Shown: one piece after another, positions 8,783 to 18,130 of the stretch
Layout: each line of letters begins with the position of its first letter
How positions within the stretch are numbered: the first letter of the stretch is position 1
Source of the DNA: Flectobacillus major DSM 103
GTDB lineage: Bacteria; Bacteroidota; Bacteroidia; Cytophagales; Spirosomataceae
DNA: 64,000 bases
Direction: 5' to 3'
NCBI RefSeq assembly: GCF_000427405.1
Contig: NZ_KE386491.1
Coordinates: 479,001 to 543,000 of the forward strand
Program-made: the position numbers and the translations under genes
Notes under the pieces: generated by a model
Databases searched by the model: none
Told to the model about the DNA's origin: nothing
Seen by the model: only the letters and a program-made list of their open reading frames with translations

Positions 8783-11224
8783 ATGGCAAAGTCAAAACCC
8801 TCTAATCAAACGTCAAAACCACATCAACCTATTGTTGATGTAAGCCAAAAAAAGCAAGAAATCACGCCCTTTTTTGAAAAACTGTCCGATCCCAAGGCCT
8901 TATTTATGCTTTGGGCTTGTGTATTGCTGATTTGTTTGGCTATTTTCAAAGATTATATTTTTCACAAAAAATACTACCTCTTTCTCGATTTAGGGGCAGA
9001 TTCTATCAATATTATCTATACCAACCTAATGTACTATGCCGAATATTTCCGTACCGAAGGCTTTCCTGCATGGTCATTCAAGGCTGGTTTAGGGCAAAAT
9101 ATCAACCCTTTTTGGCTCGACCCTATTGCTAGTATCTTGTTATTATTTGGTAAAGAAAATATAGCAGGCGGATTGGTATTTGTGGTGATAACGGAGATTT
9201 TTTTAGCAGCCACTTTCTTTTTCTTGTTTTTAAGAACCTTGCTTGTCAATCGTTTTTCGGCTATTGTTGGAGCTATCAGCTATTCATTCTGTGGTTATTT
9301 AGTAGTTTGTAGTACATGGGACTTAAACAAATACCCTACCGAAGTATATCAGGCTGCTTTTTTATTATTTGCCTTAGAGTATTTTCTTAGCAAAGGGCGT
9401 TGGTATTACTTACCATTGGCTATTGCCCTAGTTAGTATTCACCAGCCATTCTATTTGTATTTATATGGTGTTTTGATATTGGTTTATACCTTAGTCCGAA
9501 GCCTCGAAAAGAGTAGTGAGGTATTGCCGATGGTATTACAATTGGGTAAAATTGCTATTTTAGGAGTGATAGGAGTGGGTTTAGCATCATTTATTTTACC
9601 AATCAATATTTTACAAATCATAGAAAGTCCGCGTGTAGCAGGTGGCGTATCGTATTTTGATACACTATCGTCGGTTTCGGCATTCGATATGTCCGATGGT
9701 ATTCAGATGGGGTCGGCTTGTTTGCGTTTTTTCTCAAACGACCTACTAGGTACAGGCTCGGACTACAGAGGTTGGCAAAACTATGTTGAAGCACCCTTGT
9801 TTTATTGTGGCTTATTAACACTGGTGGCTGTTCCGCAAGCATTTGCGTTGGCCTCACGCCGTCAAGTAATGCTATATGGTGTACTAGCATTTCTGTGTTT
9901 TTTGATTGTTGTATTTCCTTATTTCAGATATGCTTTTTGGCTATTTTCGGGCGATTATTACCGTACAGCAGGTTTTTTTGTAACCATTTTATTATTGTTT
10001 TTGGGCTATCGTGCCGTTTCTATTATTACTCAAGAGTCCAGAATCAATTTGGTAGTACTAGGGGCTACTCTGGTGGTGCTGTTATTTCTATTATTTGGCC
10101 CTTATGATATTCCCAAAGAAAATATCAATGTTCGTTTACGTACAGCAATTGCTTTTTTTGTGATTTTGCAAAGCTTGATTTTGTGGGCATTGAGTCGAGT
10201 ATCTATCAAAAATATAGCTCAGGTAGGAGCTGTTATTTTGATAGTGATTGAGGTGATATTCTTGGAAGGAACAGCCGTAAACAAACGTAATGCCGCTTCG
10301 GTAAGTGAATATGCCGAAAAAAGTTCGTTGTTTGAAGACAACACCAACATAGCCGTAGCCAAGCTACAAGAGCAAGACAAATCTTTTTATAGAATTGATA
10401 AAGATTATGCTTCGAGTCCAGCCATATTTGCAGGCTTAAACGATGGAAAACTACAAGATTATTATGGTACAACGTGTTATTCGTCGTTTAATCAGGTCAA
10501 TTATGTTCGCTTTTTGTTGGGGATGGGACTTATCAAAAAAGGAGATGAGTTTGCTACTCGTTGGGTAAATGGGCTAGGGGGCAATACCTTACTCGAAAGT
10601 ATATGTGGGGTCAAATATGTATTGGTAAAAAATGCGTTGGATCTGCGATCGCAAGGCTTTACGGCTGTTGATACCGTGGGCGATATAAAGATTTTTAGTA
10701 ATAATAATGTTTTGCCATTGGGTTTTACCTACAATCAGTACATTGATGAAAAGGAATTTACCAGCCTCCCTCTTTTCCCTCGTCAGAAGGCCCTTTTACA
10801 TGCTTGTGTACTAAGTGCCGAAAGGGGTAAAAAGCTTGGTTTGAAGCCTTATAGCCAGATAGATACCACAGGAATATTAAATGGCGAAGAATATAATACC
10901 AGTATTGCTGCTCGCAAAGCCGACGCTTTTCAGATAACCTCTTTTAAGCAAAATGATATTCAAGGCGAAATCACGGCTAAACAAAGCCAATTACTATATT
11001 TTAGTATTCCTTTTGATCAAGGTTGGCAAGCTACTGTAGACAATAAGCCAGTTGATTTAGAGCAAGTTAGCTTTGGGTTTATGGGTTTGTCATTACCACA
11101 GGGTAGGCATAAGGTAGTCTTGCATTATACCGTTCCATATCTGAAAATAGGTATAATCGTTTCGTTATCTACATTGCTGGTATATTTAGTTTTGTTGGGA
11201 CTATTTAGGAAAAAGAGTTTTTAG
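8783..11224 (+). CDS. YfhO family membrane protein
   Basis: This 813-residue polytopic membrane protein has a cytosolic basic N-terminus, then about a dozen transmembrane helices over residues 50-510. A soluble C-terminal domain follows (about 520-780), with a last helix near the end. The LDLGADSINIIYTNLMYYAE loop after helix 1 and the C-terminal FDQGWQATVDNKPV segment are typical of YfhO proteins, a GT-C-fold family linked in Gram-positives to glycosylation of lipoteichoic acid. In Bacteroidota the acceptor is unknown. The start at 8783 (MAKSKPSN) is preferred to the upstream in-frame ATG at 8690, which would place coding sequence across the palindrome and promoter. A terminator follows directly. 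Confidence 0.88.
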   Translation: MAKSKPSNQTSKPHQPIVDVSQKKQEITPFFEKLSDPKALFMLWACVLLICLAIFKDYIFHKKYYLFLDLGADSINIIYTNLMYYAEYFRTEGFPAWSFKAGLGQNINPFWLDPIASILLLFGKENIAGGLVFVVITEIFLAATFFFLFLRTLLVNRFSAIVGAISYSFCGYLVVCSTWDLNKYPTEVYQAAFLLFALEYFLSKGRWYYLPLAIALVSIHQPFYLYLYGVLILVYTLVRSLEKSSEVLPMVLQLGKIAILGVIGVGLASFILPINILQIIESPRVAGGVSYFDTLSSVSAFDMSDGIQMGSACLRFFSNDLLGTGSDYRGWQNYVEAPLFYCGLLTLVAVPQAFALASRRQVMLYGVLAFLCFLIVVFPYFRYAFWLFSGDYYRTAGFFVTILLLFLGYRAVSIITQESRINLVVLGATLVVLLFLLFGPYDIPKENINVRLRTAIAFFVILQSLILWALSRVSIKNIAQVGAVILIVIEVIFLEGTAVNKRNAASVSEYAEKSSLFEDNTNIAVAKLQEQDKSFYRIDKDYASSPAIFAGLNDGKLQDYYGTTCYSSFNQVNYVRFLLGMGLIKKGDEFATRWVNGLGGNTLLESICGVKYVLVKNALDLRSQGFTAVDTVGDIKIFSNNNVLPLGFTYNQYIDEKEFTSLPLFPRQKALLHACVLSAERGKKLGLKPYSQIDTTGILNGEEYNTSIAARKADAFQITSFKQNDIQGEITAKQSQLLYFSIPFDQGWQATVDNKPVDLEQVSFGFMGLSLPQGRHKVVLHYTVPYLKIGIIVSLSTLLVYLVLLGLFRKKSF

Positions 11225-11238
11225 TTATTTATTTTGCC

Positions 11239-11280
11239 AAAACAAGCCCGTAGGTATTGCACTTACGGGCTTGTTTTTGT
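11239..11280 (+). terminator. Intrinsic terminator after the YfhO gene
   Basis: A perfect 14-bp stem (11239-11252 with 11264-11277), GC-rich at its top (agcccgta), is followed by a T run. It lies 14 bases after the stop codon. Confidence 0.88.
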
Positions 11281-11346
11281 GTCAATATCTCTAAAAAAGG
11301 GTAAAATATCATGTTTTGATACTTTTATCCAAAAAACAATTATTCT

Positions 11347-12270
11347 ATGAAGTCTATTTTATCTATTTGTGCAGGGCTGGTTTCGTTGGCCACATTTGCC
11401 CAGCAAGTCCCCAAACCTATCTTGCCCGATGTGTATGCCGACCCGCATATTGCTGTTTTCAACAAAACATACTATATCTACCCAACCACCGACGGTTTTG
11501 AAGGTTGGGGTTCTGACAAATTTACCTGTTGGTCGTCAAAGGATTTGGTTACATGGAAAAACGAAGGTGTTATACTTGACCTAAAGAAAGACCTTACTTG
11601 GGCAAAAGAAAGAGCATGGGCTCCAGCTATTGCTGAAAAAAACGGTAAATATTACTACTATTATTCGGCCGATACTAATATTGGTGTGGCCGTATGCGAT
11701 AAGCCCACTGGGCCCTTCAAAGACCCTCTTGGTAAGCCATTGATAGCCAAAGGGCAATACCAAGCTCAGAGTATCGATCCAATGGTATTGGTTGATGACG
11801 ATGGTCAAGCATATCTGTATTTTGGTCAGGGCCGATGTTATATTGTCAAACTAAATGCTGATATGATTTCTTTTGACCCTAACAATGTCATTTCTTATAA
11901 ACCTGAAGGCTATAATGAGGGTTCATTTGCGTTTAAAAGAAAGGGGAAATATTATTTGATGTGGTCGGAATACGATACTCGTGACCCTCGCTATTCGGTA
12001 GCTTATGGTGTATCTGATTCACCAATGGGGCCGTTTGTGAAAGGTGATAAAAATCCAGTCTTGAAAGGCTCTGGCGAAGTAAAAGGAGCAGGGCATCATT
12101 CGGTTGTAAAAGTGCCTAATAAAGACGAATGGTATATTGTATATCACCGTTTCAAAATACCCGATGGTAATGGCTATAATCGTGAAACATGTATTTCGTC
12201 GATGTATTTTGATAAAGATGGTAATATTTTACCTGTAGATGTTTTTGAGGTAGTTAAAGGGAGGAAATGA
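11347..12270 (+). CDS. Secreted glycoside hydrolase, family GH43
   Basis: This 307-residue exported enzyme has a signal peptide (residues 1-19, ending ATFAQ) and a single five-bladed beta-propeller domain. The three catalytic acids can be placed: the base Asp in VYADPH (near residue 32), the pKa-modulating Asp in QSIDPMV (near 141) and the acid Glu in YNEGSF (near 191). GH43 enzymes remove arabinose or xylose from arabinan and xylan side chains, and some are galactanases. The exact specificity cannot be told. No SusC/D pair or other polysaccharide enzyme is next to it. The stop codon lies inside a simple-sequence repeat. Confidence 0.9.
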   Translation: MKSILSICAGLVSLATFAQQVPKPILPDVYADPHIAVFNKTYYIYPTTDGFEGWGSDKFTCWSSKDLVTWKNEGVILDLKKDLTWAKERAWAPAIAEKNGKYYYYYSADTNIGVAVCDKPTGPFKDPLGKPLIAKGQYQAQSIDPMVLVDDDGQAYLYFGQGRCYIVKLNADMISFDPNNVISYKPEGYNEGSFAFKRKGKYYLMWSEYDTRDPRYSVAYGVSDSPMGPFVKGDKNPVLKGSGEVKGAGHHSVVKVPNKDEWYIVYHRFKIPDGNGYNRETCISSMYFDKDGNILPVDVFEVVKGRK

Positions 12271-12410
12271 AAATAATGAAATAATGAAGAAATGAAAATA
12301 ATGAAATAATGAAGGAAATGAAAATAATGAAAAGAATGAAGTTTTGGGAAATCCTTCATTTCTTCATCCCTTCATTGTTTTCATCCCTTCACTTCTTCAT
12401 TATTTTCACT
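12263..12410. repeat. ATGAA-type simple-sequence inverted repeat
   Basis: A purine-rich arm built from variants of (a)atgaa(a/g) runs from 12263 to 12341. After a short spacer (gttttgggaaatcc) comes its pyrimidine-rich counterpart, from 12352 to 12410. The arm starts in the last codons of the GH43 gene and ends 11 bases before argH. It shares a 16-mer (12326-12341) and a 15-mer (12387-12401) with the element at 54.4-55.0 kb, in the same order and orientation. Confidence 0.75.
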
Positions 12411-12421
12411 CCTTATATTTA

Positions 12422-13759
12422 CTAGCTTAATAAAGCAATTGTAGCTTTTTCTACTTTTTCAAAACCAAATTTATCTACAACCTGAGCCATCATTTGTTTG
12501 ATTTCGGTATTACATAAATTACCTATACTTCCTTCGTGGGTATGTTGTAAGTTACGATTAGGCGAATAACTTCCCGAATTGATTTCGTTGCCAATAATTT
12601 TATAGGCTTCACGGAATGGAACACCTTGAAGTACTAATTCGTTGACACGTTCTACCGAAAATAATAAATCATATTTAGGGTCATCCAAAATACCTTCTTT
12701 TACTTCTATACCTGACAACATAAAGTGTGTCATGTCGAGACAAAGGAGTATTTCATCGAAAGCAGGCATCAAAATTTCTTTCAAAATCTGCATTTCTCGG
12801 TGGTATCCAGATGGTAAGTTGCTCATTACAAGCATAATGTCGTTGGGGAGTCCTTTGAGTTTATTGGTTTTTCCACGCAATAATTCTGCTACATCTGGAT
12901 TTTTTTTGTGTGGCATAATCGAGCTACCTGTCGTCATTTCGTCTGGTAATTTGATAAAGCCAAAATTTTGCGAGTTATATAAGCAAATATCCATGGCCAA
13001 GCGAGATAACGTAGACGCAATTTGGGCAATGGCAGTAACGGCAAATAATTCGGTTTTACCACGCGACATTTGAGCGTATACCACATTGTAATGCAGGTTG
13101 TCGAAGCCCAACAGCTCGGTAGTCATGGTACGGTTTAGTGGAAACGACGAACCATAGCCAGCACCTGAGCCTAGTGGGTTTTTGTTGGCCAACCGATATG
13201 CTGTTTGTAGCATTTCCATGTCATCGACTAAGCCTTCGGCATAAGCCCCAAACCAAAGCCCAAAACTAGAAGGCATGGCAATTTGTAAGTGCGTGTAGCC
13301 TGGCAATAGTACATCTTTAAACTTGTCGCTAAGTTCTGTCAATAGCTCAAATAAATGACTGGTCGATTCGGCCAATTCTTGGAGTTTTGAGCGGGTAAAA
13401 AGTTTTAGGTCAACCAACACTTGATCGTTGCGAGAACGCCCTGAGTGGATTTTTTTACCAGCTTCGCCCAATTTACGAGTAAGCATAAGTTCTACTTGTG
13501 AGTGAACATCTTCAATGCCATCTTCAATCACAAAATGACCCTGCTGAATACCTTTATAGATATTTTTTAGCTCGGCCTGTACTTGCTCAAGTTCGGTTTG
13601 TTCTAATAAGCCAATACTTGCCAACATTTTGGTATGAGCCAAAGAACCTAACACATCGAACTCGGCCAACAGAAGGTCAAATTCGGGGTCACGGCCTACG
13701 GTAAATTTCTCGATTTTCTCGTTAACAGAAGTATTATCTTTTTGCCAGAGTTTGCTCAT
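12422..13759 (-). CDS. argH: Argininosuccinate lyase
   Basis: This 445-residue cytoplasmic enzyme splits argininosuccinate into arginine and fumarate, the last step of arginine synthesis. The fumarase/aspartase superfamily signature GSSIMPHKKNP lies at residues 278-288 with its catalytic Ser, and HSGRSRNDQV (105-114) and GYTHLQIAMP (154-163) are also intact. The length is close to the 440-470 usual for ArgH. It is the last gene of a leftward arginine cluster and follows the argE-like gene by 30 bases. Confidence 0.96.
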   Translation of the reverse strand: MSKLWQKDNTSVNEKIEKFTVGRDPEFDLLLAEFDVLGSLAHTKMLASIGLLEQTELEQVQAELKNIYKGIQQGHFVIEDGIEDVHSQVELMLTRKLGEAGKKIHSGRSRNDQVLVDLKLFTRSKLQELAESTSHLFELLTELSDKFKDVLLPGYTHLQIAMPSSFGLWFGAYAEGLVDDMEMLQTAYRLANKNPLGSGAGYGSSFPLNRTMTTELLGFDNLHYNVVYAQMSRGKTELFAVTAIAQIASTLSRLAMDICLYNSQNFGFIKLPDEMTTGSSIMPHKKNPDVAELLRGKTNKLKGLPNDIMLVMSNLPSGYHREMQILKEILMPAFDEILLCLDMTHFMLSGIEVKEGILDDPKYDLLFSVERVNELVLQGVPFREAYKIIGNEINSGSYSPNRNLQHTHEGSIGNLCNTEIKQMMAQVVDKFGFEKVEKATIALLS

Positions 13760-13789
13760 GGGAGTAAATTTTTGCTTGTAGGTATTAGC

Positions 13790-14863
13790 CTAAATAATGG
13801 TTTTGTTCAACATTTTAATGTACAGATCTATGCCCTCTTCGATTTCGCTTAGGTAAATAAACTCGTCGGCTGTATGCGAGCGTTCGGAGTGGCCAGGGCC
13901 TAATTTAAGCGATTGGCAGTCTAGTACAGCTTGGTCGGAAGTTGTGGGCGAGCCATAAGTTGTGCGTCCTAAAGCCAAGCCTGCTTGTACGATTGGGTGC
14001 TCGTGGGCTATTGCCGAAGGCTTTAACCGAACAGAGCGAGGAGTGGCCTCCGAACCAATGTTTTCACGAATCGTTTGTAATACTTCCTCTAATGTATACT
14101 GCTCAGTTACACGGCAGTCGATAGTAAAGGTACAGCTATCGGGTACAACGTTGTGTTGCTTGCCAGCATTAATTACTGTTACCGACATTTTGATAGGGCC
14201 AAGTACTGGCGAAATTTTGGGGAACTGATAATTTTTGATCCACTCTATGTCCTTGAGGGCTTTATAGATAGCATTGTCGCCTTCTTCTCGGGCGGCGTGT
14301 CCTGCTTTTCCATGAGCTACACAGTCTACTACCATCAAGCCTTTTTCAGCTACAGCAAGGTGCATTTGGGTAGGTTCGCCTACAATGGCAAATTCTATTT
14401 CGGGTAAATCATTTTCCTTGAGGAGCAATTCCAAGCCATTGACTCCCGATATTTCTTCTTCGGCCGAAGCCACAAATAAAACATTATATTTGAGGTCGGT
14501 ACGATGATAATAGTAGCAAAACGTAGCCAATAAGCTTACCAAACACCCTCCAGCGTCGTTGCTTCCCAAACCGTACAGAATTCCGTCTTTTACTAATGGT
14601 GTAAAGGGGTCGAGTGTCCATTTGGGATTAGGCTTTACTGTATCATGATGAGAGTTTAGTAAAACCGTTGGAAGTTCGGGGTTGAAATACTGGTTTCTAG
14701 CCCAGATATTATTTATTTTTCTACGAAAAGGAATATTTCGTTCTCTAAAAAACTCTTCTAGGATATTTCCTGTGTTGTTTTCTTCTTTGCTAAATGATTG
14801 TGTAGCAATCAGTTGCTTCAAAAGCCCAATAGCATCTTGGGTAAGTTGTTGTTGTAGGGTCAT
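13790..14863 (-). CDS. M20-family N-acyl-ornithine/citrulline deacylase (ArgE-like)
   Basis: This 357-residue metallopeptidase-fold enzyme is predicted to remove the N-acyl group from acylcitrulline or acylornithine. Metal ligands are visible: His73-Asp74 in NSHHDTVKP, Asp103 in GSNDAGG, and the catalytic and ligand glutamates in ASAEEEISG. A dimerisation (lid) domain follows in the middle, with GKAGHAA. I start at the second candidate (MTLQQQLTQ), because a 17-residue extension from a TTG codon has no counterpart in the family. Lying between argH and an ADP-ribosylglycohydrolase gene in a cluster with ArgF' supports acylcitrulline as substrate, since ArgF' makes that compound. Confidence 0.87.
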   Translation of the reverse strand: MTLQQQLTQDAIGLLKQLIATQSFSKEENNTGNILEEFFRERNIPFRRKINNIWARNQYFNPELPTVLLNSHHDTVKPNPKWTLDPFTPLVKDGILYGLGSNDAGGCLVSLLATFCYYYHRTDLKYNVLFVASAEEEISGVNGLELLLKENDLPEIEFAIVGEPTQMHLAVAEKGLMVVDCVAHGKAGHAAREEGDNAIYKALKDIEWIKNYQFPKISPVLGPIKMSVTVINAGKQHNVVPDSCTFTIDCRVTEQYTLEEVLQTIRENIGSEATPRSVRLKPSAIAHEHPIVQAGLALGRTTYGSPTTSDQAVLDCQSLKLGPGHSERSHTADEFIYLSEIEEGIDLYIKMLNKTII

Positions 14864-14969
14864 CGTATATTCGACCGTTTTGTGAGTAATACAATTGGGA
14901 AACGCTCTAACCAATCAATATATTTGACGAGGATTGTTTTTGGAGAAATCAATACTAATAATACCTAAA

Positions 14970-15902
14970 CTATTTATCAAATTTTTGGCTGAATCGTTGA
15001 CAAAGTTCTTCAATATCTTGTTGCCTTGCTATTTGTTGAATCCATTCGTTCGGTATTTGTTCAAATCCATAATACAAACCAGCGATAGCCCCCGTAACGC
15101 TACCAATGGTGTCGGTATCGTCGCCTAGGTTGATTCCTTTCAGAACAGCATCTTTAAAGTTATCGGTTATCAAAAATGCCCAAAGCGAGGCTTCTAATGT
15201 ATGTAAGATATAACCCGAAGAAAAAATTTCGCTCTCATCAGTTTTTGAAATATCATCAAATAAAATGCGGCTGTATAGTTCTAATTCGGCATGTTTGGTT
15301 TGAATAGACAACAAATAATCACGAACTGTATTTTGAGTAGTGCTGTATGCCTGAAATTTTTCTTGTTTTTGTAACAAATTCAAGAGGTATTCAATCGCAA
15401 AAAAACAACCAATAATTGTACGGGTATGTCCATGTGTAATCCCCGAAACCGCCTTGATAATTTTGAAGCGTTCGTCGATTGGTTTATTTTGAACGTAAAA
15501 TGCCAAAGGTAAAATACGCATCAAAGAGCCATTGCCATTAGAATATTCGTCGCACTCGCCCGAATTTAAGGGCGAAACATCCTTCAGAAGTCGATCTATG
15601 GCATTACGTGTAGCAATACCTACGTCGAACATAGCCCCATGTGCAGTCCAGTAACCTTTGTCGTACCAGTCACAAATACGAGCACTTAGCTGGTTTAGGT
15701 CAAAACCCTCGATAAGTTGCTCTACCAAACAGAGAGATAAGGAGGTATCATCCGACCACGTACCTGCTGGCTGGTGATGTGTACCATAAGCACGCATACC
15801 TACTACGGGATTGGTTTTAAGATGTTTTCGGCTCATAAATTCAACTGGTACACCAAGTGCATCACCAGTTGCTATGCCAAAAATTAATCCTTTACTTTTC
15901 AT
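14970..15902 (-). CDS. ADP-ribosylglycohydrolase family protein
   Basis: This 310-residue all-helical protein begins with the family's GIATGDALGVPVEF segment and has the metal-binding WSDDT (near residue 49) and the C-terminal GDDTDT (near 260) that bind the two magnesium ions, so the catalytic site looks complete. Such enzymes remove ADP-ribose from proteins or from small molecules such as ADP-ribosyl arginine. The gene sits between argB and the argE-like gene on the same strand, with gaps of 106 and 152 bases, so it may be co-transcribed with them. A link to arginine metabolism is suggestive only. Confidence 0.9.
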   Translation of the reverse strand: MKSKGLIFGIATGDALGVPVEFMSRKHLKTNPVVGMRAYGTHHQPAGTWSDDTSLSLCLVEQLIEGFDLNQLSARICDWYDKGYWTAHGAMFDVGIATRNAIDRLLKDVSPLNSGECDEYSNGNGSLMRILPLAFYVQNKPIDERFKIIKAVSGITHGHTRTIIGCFFAIEYLLNLLQKQEKFQAYSTTQNTVRDYLLSIQTKHAELELYSRILFDDISKTDESEIFSSGYILHTLEASLWAFLITDNFKDAVLKGINLGDDTDTIGSVTGAIAGLYYGFEQIPNEWIQQIARQQDIEELCQRFSQKFDK

Positions 15903-16054
15903 GTGTATTTGATTTTAACGAATAGCGTTTTTTGTGCCTAATTATCGAGTAATACTGAATATGGGTTGATTTTAGCTCAATTTTATTGGGGCGGTACTAT
16001 CTGAAAAGGCTAATAATAATGATTAATGCTATATCAAATTTAGTATTTATAAGC

Positions 16055-16840
16055 TTATTCGTAGCTCAATTTTGTACCAGCATTCCCTATATTCACGGCC
16101 TCGATTACCTCTTTGGCATGGCATATTGTTACTTGAGCTACACCCTGGGCAAGAGCCTTAAATGCGTTGTCCAATTTTGGAATCATACCTTTATTGATAG
16201 CCCCACTAGCCTTATAAGAGGCATATTCGGCAGGTTTTAATGCTGGAATCACAGAGTCGTCGTCATCGGGATTGGCGAGTACCCCTTTTTTCTCAAAACA
16301 ATACACCAAGTTTACTTCAAACAACGAAGCCATGGCTGTGGCCACTGCCTGAGCTTGTGTATCGGCATTGGTATTGAGCATATTTCCCTCACGGTCGAAA
16401 GTAAGTGGTGCAAAAACTGGCGTAAGCCCTTGGGCTAGCATTCCAGCAATTTGTTGTGTATCTACCTTTTCGATATCGCCTACAAAGCCATAATCAATGT
16501 CTTTGACAGGGCGTTTTTGTGAAAGAATTACACCTCCATCGGCACCTGTTAAGCCAATGGCATTGGTATTGAATTTTTGTAACTGTGCTACCAATGACTT
16601 GTTTACCAAGCCACCATACACCATTGTTACTACATCGAGCATAGCTTGGTCGGTAATACGTCGGCCTTCTACCATGACGGTTTCGATGCCAAGCTTTTCG
16701 GCAATCTGTGTAGCGATTTTTCCACCACCATGCACCAAAATCTTAGGAGATGGGATTTGGGCAAAGTCTGCTAAAAATTGTGTACAAAATGATTGATTAT
16801 CAATAACATTTCCCCCAATTTTAACAACTGTTAGTTTCAT
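16055..16840 (-). CDS. argB: Acetylglutamate kinase (possibly succinylglutamate kinase)
   Basis: This 261-residue amino-acid-kinase-fold enzyme phosphorylates the side-chain carboxylate of N-acylglutamate. It shows KIGGNVID at the N-terminus (Lys7), VHGGGKIATQ (near residue 36) for the phosphates, GLTGADGG, and the C-terminal GAINKGMIPKL segment. The length fits the short, arginine-insensitive type. In Bacteroidota the acyl group may be succinyl rather than acetyl, and the neighbouring ArgF' (Ala90) points that way. It lies 57 bases downstream of argF', with a hairpin between them. Confidence 0.93.
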   Translation of the reverse strand: MKLTVVKIGGNVIDNQSFCTQFLADFAQIPSPKILVHGGGKIATQIAEKLGIETVMVEGRRITDQAMLDVVTMVYGGLVNKSLVAQLQKFNTNAIGLTGADGGVILSQKRPVKDIDYGFVGDIEKVDTQQIAGMLAQGLTPVFAPLTFDREGNMLNTNADTQAQAVATAMASLFEVNLVYCFEKKGVLANPDDDDSVIPALKPAEYASYKASGAINKGMIPKLDNAFKALAQGVAQVTICHAKEVIEAVNIGNAGTKLSYE

Positions 16841-16855
16841 AGTAATATAAAATTG

Positions 16856-16887
16856 AAGGCTAACTATTTAGAAAAACAGTTAGCCTT
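16856..16887 (-). terminator. Hairpin between argF' and argB
   Basis: A perfect 10-bp stem (aaggctaact, 16856-16865, with 16878-16887) has a 12-base loop. On the minus strand it is followed by AATTTTATATT. It may end part of the argF' transcripts or protect their 3' ends while some transcription continues into argB. Confidence 0.6.
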
Positions 16888-16897
16888 GTGGAGTATC

Positions 16898-17872
16898 TTA
16901 GAATAAATATGGGCTTTCTGCACGAATCACATTTAGCAGAATTTGTTTGAGTACCACCTGTGCCGACCACACTCGGTTGCCAGCTTGTTGTACTACTACC
17001 GAGTTGGGCGAATCCAAAACAGCATCTTCTACCACAATATTACGTCTTACCGGCAAACAGTGCATAAACTTAGCATTGTTGGTCAGCTTCATTTTGTCCA
17101 TAGTTACCATCCATGAAGGGTCTTGGCTAAGGATTTGGCCATATTCTGTGTATGACGACCAGTTTTTGGCATAAATAAAGTCAGCACCTTCAAAAGCTTC
17201 TTCTTGGTTGTAAGTTACTTTGGCATTGCCCACAAACTCGGGGGCAAGCTCGTAGCCTTTGGGGTGTGTAATCACAAAATCCACATCGGCAGCGTTCATC
17301 CATTCTGCAAACGAGTTGGGTACGGCCTGTGGTAAAGCTTTTACGTGAGGTGCCCAAGTAAGTACAACCTTTGGGCGAGGTTTGGTTTTTAATTCCTCAA
17401 TTGTAATTAAATCGGCCAAAGACTGAAGTGGGTGACGCGTCGACGACTCCAAGCTTACTACAGGTTTGCCAGTATATTTTACAAATTGGTTCAAAACAGT
17501 TTCGGCATAATCTTCCTCACGGTTGGTGAGGGTAGGGAAGCTACGGATACCAACAATATCACAATATTGACCAATAACAGGGGCAGCCTCTTTGATGTGT
17601 TCGGCCTTGTTGCCATTCATGATTGCACCATCCTCAAACTCTAAGCCCCAGCTGTCTTGTCCAACATTCATTACCATCAATTCGAGTCCAAGATTTTGGG
17701 CAGCCCTTTGTGTACTCAATCGTGTTCGTAAACTTGAGTTGAAGAACAATAACCCCATTGTCCTATTTCTTCCTAGATGCTTATCAGCATAAGGTGTTTT
17801 CTTATATAACAAGGCTTCCTTAACAAGGGCCTGAACATCAATAGCATCTTTAACCGAAAGAAAGTTTTTCAT
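16898..17872 (-). CDS. N-acyl-L-ornithine carbamoyltransferase (ArgF'), probably succinylornithine-type
   Basis: This 324-residue enzyme transfers a carbamoyl group to N-acylornithine, giving N-acylcitrulline. The carbamoyl-phosphate motif appears as FFNSSLRTR (43-51), and RHPLQSLADL, TWAPH and MHCLPVRRN match the acylornithine class rather than ordinary ArgF. The residue that sets acyl specificity is Ala90, in NGNKAEH. By recall of the literature, the equivalent is Pro90 in the Bacteroides fragilis succinylornithine enzyme and Glu92 in the Xanthomonas acetylornithine enzyme, and small residues there favour succinylornithine. It is the first gene of the leftward arginine cluster. Confidence 0.93.
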   Translation of the reverse strand: MKNFLSVKDAIDVQALVKEALLYKKTPYADKHLGRNRTMGLLFFNSSLRTRLSTQRAAQNLGLELMVMNVGQDSWGLEFEDGAIMNGNKAEHIKEAAPVIGQYCDIVGIRSFPTLTNREEDYAETVLNQFVKYTGKPVVSLESSTRHPLQSLADLITIEELKTKPRPKVVLTWAPHVKALPQAVPNSFAEWMNAADVDFVITHPKGYELAPEFVGNAKVTYNQEEAFEGADFIYAKNWSSYTEYGQILSQDPSWMVTMDKMKLTNNAKFMHCLPVRRNIVVEDAVLDSPNSVVVQQAGNRVWSAQVVLKQILLNVIRAESPYLF

Positions 17873-17964
17873 TTTCTAAATTATGTGATAGCGGTTCGTT
17901 GCAAATTTTAATGAAAGATTGATTTAAACTACCCTTCGCCCGCTGGCTGTAAGGGTTGAAACTA

Positions 17965-17972
17965 CAAAGTTA
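17965..17972 (-). promoter_or_regulatory. Candidate -7 element of the arginine cluster
   Basis: Minus-strand TAACTTTG matches TAnnTTTG and would give a leader of about 85 bases before argF'. A -33 TTTG at normal spacing is not evident. Confidence 0.38.
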
Positions 17973-18130
17973 TTCCTAATTGTTAAAATCACTATACGAT
18001 TTTTGTAAAAGAATCATAATCTCAAGAAGCTTTTGTGTTGATTTATGGACAATCGCCATAATTTATAGTTTAGTATAGGCTATTGGGGCAATGAATCGAA
18101 ACCTATTTTTGAGAATGGTATATAAAAAAT

